Source of the DNA: Amoebophrya sp. AT5.2
Lineage: Eukaryota > Sar > Dinophyceae > Syndiniales > Amoebophryaceae
Length of the DNA stretch: 14,578 bases
NCBI GenBank assembly: GCA_005223375.1
Contig: RXOD01005358.1
Coordinates: 1 to 14,578, forward strand
Direction of reading: 5' to 3'
Shown: piece by piece, positions 1 to 8,200 of the stretch
How the letters are laid out: every line of letters starts with the position of its first letter
Position numbering within the stretch: the stretch's first letter is position 1
Translations under genes and position numbers: made by a program
Notes under the pieces: generated by a model
What the model was told of the DNA's origin: nothing
Database searches by the model: none
What the model saw: the letters and a program-made list of their open reading frames with translations, nothing else

Positions 1-195
1 AAACCGACACCAGTAGCCAGGGACTCCCTACCACCGTATGACTGCCGCAAGGGGAGTCACACAAGGGGAGTCACACACAGGAGGCCGCAGCCTTCATGGG
101 GCAAGGGGACTGAGGCGAAATTCAATCCGCGGGGGTTGTCCTCTCAGCAAACCTAAACCTGGACCACCTAAACCTGAATTTATTCAACCCTTAAT
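1..195 (-). mobile_element. Introner-like repeat, copy 1 (truncated by window edge), forming an intron of the coiled-coil gene
   Basis: Read on the minus strand, the coding exon runs into ATTAAGGGTTGAA and meets an in-frame TGA at once. The same 13 bases occur at the border of a helicase intron (183-195 here, 3587-3599 there). Further shared blocks lie in the same order: GAGGCCGCAGCCTTC at 81-95 and 3467-3481, CTCAGCAAACC at 143-153 and 3544-3554, CACACAAGnGGAG at 58-70 and 3438-3450. Copy 1 also has a private 14-base tandem duplication (49-62 and 63-76). The far end lies outside the window. That it is an intron is inferred, because the next exon is not visible. If the border falls after AAG instead, the element starts at 189. 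Confidence 0.72.
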
Positions 196-1294
196 AGGAG
201 CGGCCTGTCTTCCGGCCTCTTCGCCGGCGTCGCCGGTGAAGTACCGTGCTAGCCCTGCCCCGCCTGCAGGGCGGCTGCCTAGTTGTTCTCGCGGCTCACC
301 AGTTGCGCTTGCTGTAGAAGTGCAGCCAACTCCAGCTGCGGCATTGCTTCCTACTTTCACCGGCGACGCCCTCGGTGTGTTTTTTCTTGACGTCGCAGTT
401 GTTTTTCCGTTTACTATTCCGGCTTCGTATTTACGCAGCATCGCCATGCAACGCGCTTTGTCCGCGGTTAGGGTGCGAATTTGCTCCTTCAGCTTTTTCT
501 CCCGGTCCTGCGCCTCCTCCTCAAGGAGCAGCAGCTTCGCGTCCGCGTCCTCACGCTCCTCGCGCTCTCGCTCCAGCTCGGTGGACAGCGAGCCGGAGGA
601 CGCCGCGAGCGCGACGAAATCCTGCTCGAGTGCGACCAGTTTTTCCTTGGTCCCGCCAAGATCCGTTTCGAGTCGGATGTTTTCCTGCACCAGCTGGTCG
701 ACAGTCTGCTTCCATTCCGAATCGGCGTCGCCACTCGCAGCCTCCGCGTGCTGGAGCTGCTGCCGCAGACGAGCAGAAAGGCCTGCGACCATCGAAGGAA
801 TGTGATCAATCGATCGTAGATAGACCGCGAGCCGTGAAATTGAAAAAGAAAAACTCACGAAAATGAAAAACACCTCGCTCCTTTTCGAGGTCCGCGCGTG
901 CCCGCTCTTTCTCCGCCCGCACGTGGTCTAGTTCCAAGCTTAGTTCGCGCACTTTCTTGCCCAGGTCCACGAGCATCTCCTTGGCCACATCGCCGCTCTC
1001 GACCTCCGCCCGCGCCTGTGCAAGATCGTGCTCCGCGTCGTAGCGCGCTTGCGCGTTCGCATCAAAGTCGGTGCTCAGGGACGTGACTTTCTGCTCCAGC
1101 ATAGCTATGCATTTTTTCTGGGCCTCGATCTCGTTCTTCAGCGCCGCCTCGATGGCGAGGGATTTTTCGTCGCGCTCCATCTTGATTTTGATCGGCGGGT
1201 GCTTGGAAGCGTTGCGCGAGTTGGCGCCGCCCGAAGTGTCCGTCATAAACAGGCCGCAGCCGGGAGACCGGTTGGAGACAAGCCTCTGGGCCAT
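196..1294 (-). CDS. Coiled-coil protein of unknown function, 5' part (two exons, continues beyond the window)
   Basis: I do not recognise a family. Exon 1 is 1294-874 and exon 2 is 782-196 (or 190), joined across a 91-base GT-AG intron that keeps the frame (split codon G|GC). The ATG at 1294 has a good context (A at -3, G at +4), but an upstream exon is possible. The visible protein is about 336-338 residues. Residues 1-40 are a short Ser/Gly/Lys-rich leader. Residues about 42-262 are almost continuous charged heptad-like helix rich in Glu, Lys, Arg, Leu and Ala, predicted to form a long coiled coil. Residues 263-338 are Ala/Gly/Ser/Pro-rich and probably disordered. I see no membrane segment or signal peptide. 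Coiled coils match many unrelated proteins by composition, so similarity to SMC, myosin or centrosomal proteins should not be read as function. The 3' end of the gene lies beyond position 1. Confidence 0.7.
226..370. repeat. Inverted repeat within the coding exon (18/19-base arms)
   Basis: The left arm at 226-243 (GGCGTCGCCGGTGAAGTA) is the reverse complement of 352-370, apart from one extra A in the right arm. About 108 bases separate the arms. The space contains a smaller hairpin (GCCCTG at 252-257, CAGGGC at 267-272). The whole block stays open in the reading frame of the coiled-coil gene and encodes part of its low-complexity tail. Confidence 0.7.
783..873 (-). other. Spliceosomal intron (GT-AG, 91 nt) in the coiled-coil gene
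   Basis: Donor GAGCGAG|GTGTTT and acceptor GTCGCAG|GCC. The phase is 1 on both sides, and the coiled-coil heptads continue across the junction (…LEKER G LSARLRQQ…). Retention would shift the frame because 91 is not a multiple of three. The intron is AT-rich compared with its exons. Confidence 0.75.
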
Positions 1295-1670
1295 TTTATG
1301 GAGTAACGTGGACGACACCTCCACTTCCACACGTGGAGAACTACTTACTAGGCTCCTTCTTCGTCACGTCAGCGAGCGTGGTCAAGAATAGAACGTGGAC
1401 GTCGACGAGCACAATACTTAAATTAATTCATTGAACAAGTGCTTAGAGTTAGATAGAAGCAGCTAGTACAACTTGTTTTTTTTTTTTAAACATAACTACT
1501 ACGAAAGTACTTGTCGGAGGCGCATTTGTTTTCGTGGATTTTTTTTCATTTTTTACCACCTGAACCTGCGCTCGACAACTCTTCGCGATCGCGACCATCG
1601 TCCCGGCTGCTCTATTCTCACTTTTCTATACTCTTGGCGGGTCGTCCTCAACGAAGACGATCGATCTCAC

Positions 1671-1694
1671 AAAAAAAAGCTTCGGCTTCTTTTT
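1671..1694 (+). other. Hairpin with C(TTCG)G tetraloop
   Basis: A 10-base arm at 1671-1680 pairs with 1685-1694 with one mismatch around the loop TTCG. As RNA on the plus strand this is the extra-stable C(UUCG)G loop. Most of the stem is A-T, so overall stability depends on the four inner pairs. It looks like a bacterial intrinsic terminator in outline, but the surroundings are eukaryotic, so its function is unknown. Confidence 0.4.
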
Positions 1695-2020
1695 CGTCCG
1701 TTTGCGTTTTGTAGCTATCCTTATTCTCTATGGAATCTTCCATCTCTCAACTACAGATTTCTTCACAAGGTGGGATCATGGCAGCCTATTCGGAACTGAC
1801 TGTCAACAAAACGAGGACGCTGCCGAGAAAACCCGAGTAGCTGCAAGTGCAAGTATTCTACCAGCGGCAGATTTATATCGCAACTACCTCCACGTCCACC
1901 GTCAGCGACAGGTCGTGCTCGTGCAAGGTAGAGGTACTAAATTAAAAAAATCTTATTTCTAACTGTAACGGCGCGATGACGGGGCGGGGGCGGTTGTTCT
2001 CCCGATCGAGATGTCACTCT

Positions 2021-2061
2021 CACTGTCAGTGACAGTGTGGCTGTAGTGTCAGTGACAGTGT
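2021..2061. repeat. Two direct copies of a palindromic 15-mer
   Basis: TGTCAGTGACAGTGT occurs at 2024-2038 and again at 2047-2061, 23 bases apart. The first copy sits in a 17-base palindrome (CACTGTCA, G, TGACAGTG at 2021-2037). Each copy has the two-fold symmetry usual for a dimeric DNA-binding protein site. The pair lies about 185 bases past the helicase stop codon and 730 bases upstream of the coiled-coil start. Whether it is regulatory is inference. Confidence 0.6.
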
Positions 2062-2243
2062 AGTACGTGAATCATTGACACAGAAAATACTTGCTTAGCT
2101 CCCCGGGCATAAAGGGCGTACAGGCATACTGAAGTACTTTGGCAGAAGCTTATGTGGAGGTCGTGTTCAGCCGTGTGAAGGAGGACAACTTCGAGCGGCC
2201 ACCACGCCGGCGCTCCCTGCCTTGCCGATCGAGAGTTGGGCTC

Positions 2244-5200
2244 TCACGCCAATACTTCGTCGTACACTTCCTGTTTTATGGCGGTGAGCTTGTTTTGCGC
2301 CTCTTGAATCAGCAGTTTGCACAGCTTGCGCAGGGTGTGGAAGCGGTAGGCCGCGGACGACGTGGCGGCCGCTGCTGTCCTTGTGCAGCCCCCTTTTCCG
2401 CTAGCAGCCTGCGTCGCGACGTACTGGTCGTGCTTGACGAAGGCGCGCACCAGCTTCTCCTCGTCTTCCACTCTCGCGATCTTCTCCAGGGTCCAGCCGT
2501 CGTCGGCCAGCGCGCGCGCGCGCGGCCCCGAAATGCCGATTTGCAGCAGCGGCTGCAGCTCCGGCGGCACGCCGAAGTGCATGCGCGGTGCCAGCTGCTC
2601 GAACACAGCCTTAAGCGGCCACCACCGCAGCCGTTCGCAGAAGGCCACAATGACGCCGCAATACATCCCCGCGTTGGTCTGCAGGTTCTGCACCGTGTCC
2701 CGCGGCACTCCGAACCTCTTCATGACCTGTGGGAGCTCCATCTCGCGCAGCAGCGAAAACAGGATCATCGCGCAGAAGAAGCGGAGGTGCCGCAGCAGCT
2801 CCAAAGCAAAATCGTTTTCCCGCTTGCGGCGGATGCGCTCGAGAAAGACGCGGGCGCGATGCTTGGAAGAACCGCTTTTGTCGCTATCGAAAGGAGGGTG
2901 CTCTTCACATTGTTCGTGCGCATTTTTCATCCGCCCTGCAGCAGCGGCTCGTCCCCTCGCACTGGCCCCTTGCTCATGCTCGCCTCGTCCCTCCTCGTCC
3001 CCCTCCACCTCCACGTCTACCAGATATCGATCTTCGTCCACGAAGGCAGCCGCCCTTTTTTTTAGATCCTTTTCGAAGTCCGGGCCACCGCGGAACAGCC
3101 GTTTCTCCTCGCACCGTTCCTGTATGAATTCACGGCGCACGCCGATGTGCTCCTTGGCGATCCGGGACTGATCCGCGTCGAACCTCGCGAACAGCTTCGG
3201 GTTAGAGGTTGAAAAAACCCAGGCTGCGCTTCAGCTTTAGCTTTCGCCGTTGTCAGTGGATCCCGTTATCAGATGGCACCCATGGACATGGAGGTCATCA
3301 AAACCCGGCGATGAGTGGCCGATACGGGTCCATTCGGGCGCTGTTGTTCCTGTCTTGTTCGTTAAAACGAACGGACAGAAGCAGCTAGGCACTCGCTAGC
3401 GCCGTATCGCTGCGAAGTAAGCGGGGGCGAGAACCAGCACACAAGTGGAGGAAGAACCACACACACGAGGCCGCAGCCTTCTCGGGGGAGCATACCTTCG
3501 CATACTCTGCCGCTCCTAGTCCGTGAAGGGAAGAGCTAGTACACTCAGCAAACCACCTAAGCCGGGGCCTAACCGCCCTGAGCATGTTCAACCCTTAATC
3601 AGGTACACGTCCCAGTTCACCTTGTCGCAAATTTCCAACCCGGCGGAGAGCGGCGTGCAGAGGTAGACGCAGTGCAGCCACTCCGATAAAACGATGCCGT
3701 GCTTCCGCGTCTCCGCCAGCTCTTGGTACAGGAGGCGGGCCGGCTTCGTCTCGAGCGAAGCAAACGCCGCGGCCTCCCCGAGGGGGCACGCAACAAGACG
3801 CTGCTGCGGTTGCGGAAACTGCGTAGGCGGACCAGGACGAGCAACAGCAGCATCCACATCTACTTGCAATAAATCGTGCGCGTCCTGCTCCTGCTCTACC
3901 TCTAGTCGGGGTTCACCCGCCGGCGCCGTCCTACTTCGCGCGGCCTCCAGCTTTTCGTACCACGAGTTCGCGTAGTATCGTTCGACGACGGCCATCAACG
4001 AGCCGGAATTCTTCGCCGAAGTGGAACGAACCGAATTTTGTTTTTGATCCTGCTCCCCCAATGAACATCCGTTGCTTGATGATGATGTTGTCGTTCCCCT
4101 TCCCGTTCCCGGACTCCTGCCGCTGCTGTCAATGAGCCCACAGTGAGCAGCGTCAGGAACCGGGGCCGGGTCCTCCGGTACTGCCACTGGCACCCACCGG
4201 AAGAAATCTAGTGCGAGCAGCTCCTCGATATTTTCCTGCAGATCCAGCTGATACGCCTCTCGCGCGTTTAGTTGCAGCTGCTTCGAAGCGGTTGATTGTT
4301 CTTGCTCCCCGTCGAGGTGGTCGCCTTGTCCAGGTGGATTGCTCTCATCGCTGTCGGTACTGCGCGTGCCCACTAATCCATCAACTGCGCGACTCGGCTC
4401 GTCTCTTGCAAAAGGAGCAGGTGGGTGCACGTTCGCGGAAGATACGGGAGCAGCTGCTGATATTTCTGCTGGAAGCTTAGGCGGCGGGGGCAAGTCGGAG
4501 TTCTTGCACTTGCGTGTCCTTTTGTCCTCAGCGTCTTCATCAGCATTCCCGCTCCCTGCGCCAGCTTCTGCTAAAACGGATTGATGGCGCTTCAGCGTGG
4601 TCTCCTTGCCTGACGAGGAAGCTGCTCCTGCAGCTGCATCGCCACTTGCCGCTTTCGGCGCGGCAGAAGACGAGATCATGGTGTAGTTCGCTCCGCTTCC
4701 GCCGAAAGGAACGAACCCCCCTGATGCGACATGTTGCTGATGCACGGCGGTTCCAAATTGTCCCACGGCAGCTGGACGCGTCCCAAATTGCCCAACGGGC
4801 TCCGGATGTCCTCGGAGGCCACTAGATCCCAAAGATGAGCCGTCGGAGTCCACTCTCGTCTTCAGCAACAACTCCTTTCGTCGGTGCTCTTGGAACTGCT
4901 TCTGCAGGTTCTCTTCCGAGCAGGCACACAGGGCGATCAGGCGCGAGAACAAGTCCCCGCCCGCTGGTCCTACGTTCGCTCCCCCCGCTGAACCGGCATG
5001 CGCGCCCCCGACCGCATTCTGTTGTGCTTTTTCGAGTAGCTGCTTTCGTCTCTTCCGCATGTCCGCGTAGTACCTCGCCGTTTTTACGACCTCCTCGCGG
5101 TTGCGGATCGTGGTCTGCTGCTGCAGTGCTCGTTGTGGATCGTCCGGCGAAGTTGATCCCGCCGCGCTCGATCCCTTCGTGTCCGCCGCCGACATGATCC

Positions 5201-8200
5201 ATTCGACTAGGTGCCCCCTCAATGTGCACGGCACAAAGTCGCGGGCTACTGACTCCACCAGGCCCAAGGCGACCGTTTCCAGCAAGGCCCGGCGCAGGCG
5301 TTTCCCTGTCAAACTGGACTCCAGCTCCGGAAGGTCGCCCACGAAGAGTTCGGTCACCTTCTGCAGCTCTTTCTTCTCGCACCACACGACGCATTCGCCC
5401 TTGGAGTCCAGACCGGCCCGCCCCGCGCGCCCGACGATTTGCAGGAACCTTGCCAAATCGATGGTTGTCGGACCCGTCTTCAGACTGCGCAGTAGCACCC
5501 GCCGACACGGCAAATTCACGCCGGCGGCGAGCGTCGTGGTGCAACAGAGTACGAGCAGCGTTTTCTCGCGGAAGGCTGCTTCGATAATCGCGCGCTCCTC
5601 CGTGAGCAACCCCGCATGGTGGTACGCGACGCCAAATGGGATAGTCCTGGCCAGTTTAGAGCACAGGCCAGAGGGGCAGCGGCGCAAACGCTCGATCGTA
5701 TCGATCCGACGCTCGAGAACGGCGGCGGCGGACGTGGGGGCCGCACCTCCTGGCCGCGGGGGAGCAGCTGTTCGCTGCAGCCAAGCGTACAGAGGAGGAT
5801 GCCCCTTGGTAGCCCCCTCCGTGCGTTGTTCTTCACCTCCTGCTCCTGCCAAGCTTGACACCGGCGCAACTTCATCTCGTCGGGAAGGGCGATCGTCAAG
5901 CACCAAACTTGGGTCCGCCTGCGAGGGCACGACAGTCCGTGGATTCATCTGCGTCGGTATGTTGAACGCAAGCGGCCCTTCGTAGCTCCTATCATGCATC
6001 ATCAAGCTCAACAAAGAGGCGGAACTACTAGGCGCATCAAGAGGATTCGGCTTCGGATTGACGCTCGCGTTGGCCGCCGCACCATGCGTCGGCACGCCTT
6101 CTCTACGACCAGCCGCCCTCCGTGCGAGTACCTCCGGTGAAGGCGTGAAATCGGAAACAATGCGCTCTCGCAGTCTGGAGCCGCCCAAATTACACCCACT
6201 AGGCGGCGGGGGCGGGCTGAAAACTATCCCTATCGGTATCGCCTCGAACCCTTTATTGTCGACGGAAGATGAAGATGACGATCCTAGTGCTGCCTCCTGT
6301 ACCTGCTGCTGAGGCCTGTTCTGAATGAGCTCCGCACCGACCACTCCGGCATCTTCGGCTTCGACTTTGTTTTTGTGTTCCAGCAGCTCGTCCTGCTGTC
6401 TTTTCTGTGCGGCTGCGAGTTCCCCCTCGTATTTCCGCACCTGTGCGACCATTTGCGCGAGCAGCTCGACCTCGTCCTGGGTCCCGGTCCCTGGCGCCGG
6501 AACAACTACTGCGCCCCCTGCCGCAGCCCCCAAACCTGAACCTCCCTCCCTCAGAACGTGCTGTCTGACGTTTTCTGCCACGGTTTCAGCCTGCTGTTCG
6601 CACCAAGCGCGGGAACTGCAGAAGGACAAGCAACTCTCATTCGCGCACATCGATTCGAAAAGGACAGTCGAAACCCGATCTGCATCGGCAGTGGAAGATG
6701 AACTACTTGCAAATCCGCTGTTGTTCGCGACGACTTCCTTCGTTCCACAGAACGACAGAAGATCAGGCGCGCGCGGAGATGCTTTCGCTGTGGCTGACGC
6801 CGCCGCAGACGTCGTGGATTTTCCGCCGGGCTTGCTTTTGTGCTGCCAGACCTTAGGACCTGCTGGAGCCGCATGGAGTGGCTTCGCAAACAGGGCCTTT
6901 GGGTAGTCAACGCGGAGAGAGGCAGAAGAAGAGGGACCCGGGGCACCTCCGAAACCACCTGTCCTAGGTTTTGAATTATTGTTATTCTGGCCTTGCGGCA
7001 TCATCACAGCGCTGCGTGAAGAAGTGGTTTGGACGAGCCAACTCGCCGGTGGCCGTTGGGGAGGAGGCATCTTCCTCTCCTCGTCCAGCGGAGCCGGACC
7101 AACAGGAGGTGGACGTACGACACCTGCCGTATTAACTACATAATCTTGGCTCTCGTCGGACCCGCTGGATGTGATGCTTCGAATCAGGTCCGCGACAGCG
7201 ATCTCACCTGCCGCCGCGTTGGCGCGATTTATTGGAGGTGGGCCTCCTTTCTGCGGTTGGCCAGCGCCAGGTGCAGCGGCTGACGGCAATGGAGCCGGCA
7301 CCGCGGAAGCCGGATGCAGAAGTTCATCTTCAAGTTGTATCGTAGTGCGGCTGCGGCCAGCACGGTCGTCTAACAACTGAGTCGTGCCCCGCGCAGCCAC
7401 GAACTGTTGCGAAACCTGGGCACTACCGAAACCAACACCAGGGGGGCACGGGCGAGCCGTTTCTTTTCCGCCGGGATCTTGTAGCTTTGGCTTTGGGTCG
7501 TGACGAGTTTGTTGATGATGAAAATGATGTTGCTGCTGGTGCTGGGGCAGTTGGAAAAGAGAGCCCTGCTGTGGAGGAACCGCAACCGCCGCAGCGGAAA
7601 CGGATGCTGCCCCCTCTGCGGCATTTCGCGGAGGGGGCAGGAACTGGTTCGCCACCGTTTCTTCGAGTCGGGCTCGTTTAAGCGGCGGCCCACGAAGATT
7701 CTGCTCCTCTTCAGTCGAAGCGGCCCTGCTCGTCGCGGCCCTCTCCCCCGCGTCGCCAGCATGAGCATTCATCTTCTGATCCTCCGCGGCTGTTTGATGC
7801 TGGCCCTCACGGAAAATGTCTCCGTGATGCTGATGATTACCACGAGATTGCCCACAGCCACTCTTAGGCACCATCTCTTTATCGAGATTGAGTTCAACAT
7901 CGACTGCCACTGCAGGCTGCTGGAAGCAGGAAGACGCCACTTCCACCGCGTTCTCAACCCCACGACCTCCGCGCTGCAGCTGCTCCGCGGCCATCTTAAA
8001 TGTTTCGGTAGTTTGCTCTTGTTCTTCGTCATCTAGCTCCAGCTGCAGCTGCACCAGCTCCTGGTGTTTTCTCCTTGCTTCTTTGAATGCGTGCAAATTC
8101 TCCGCCGAGAAGCAGTAAAAGGCGGCGCCCAACTTGATTTTGTAGTCCAGCTGGACCGGGCGAAAGGTCGTGCGGTACAGCGCCGCATCCAACCAGCTCG

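Larger units (their letters stand above)
1295..2243. other. Intergenic region between helicase 3' end and coiled-coil gene 5' end
   Basis: I can support no gene in these 950 bases. The open frames are short and look like nothing I know. The region holds a 12-T run (1476-1487), a perfect 12-base palindrome TCGCGATCGCGA (1583-1594), a hairpin with a TTCG loop (1671-1694), and two copies of a palindromic 15-mer (2024-2061). It should contain the helicase 3' untranslated region and the coiled-coil gene's promoter and leader. I see no TATA box or AATAAA signal that I could assign with confidence. Confidence 0.55.

Noticed and set aside
1702..1962. Plus-strand 86-codon frame in the intergenic region
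   Set aside because: No recognisable features, AT-rich, and opposite to the direction of all three supported genes.
2139..3065. Long plus-strand open frame (308 codons)
   Set aside because: It lies opposite helicase exon 3, whose minus-strand frame has clear POLQ/HELQ homology. GC-rich codons leave the other strand open by chance.
3385..3591. 68-codon minus-strand frame within introner copy 2
   Set aside because: The corresponding part of copy 1 does not preserve it, the sequence is not protein-like, and the region is spliced out.
4822..5544. Minus-strand open frame in another frame (240 codons)
   Set aside because: It overlaps the helicase frame that carries the conserved motifs. Its composition (Arg/Gly-rich) is what a frame-shifted GC-rich gene gives.
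5101..5985. Plus-strand open frame (294 codons)
   Set aside because: It is antisense to helicase motif VI and neighbouring conserved sequence, and has no recognisable protein features.
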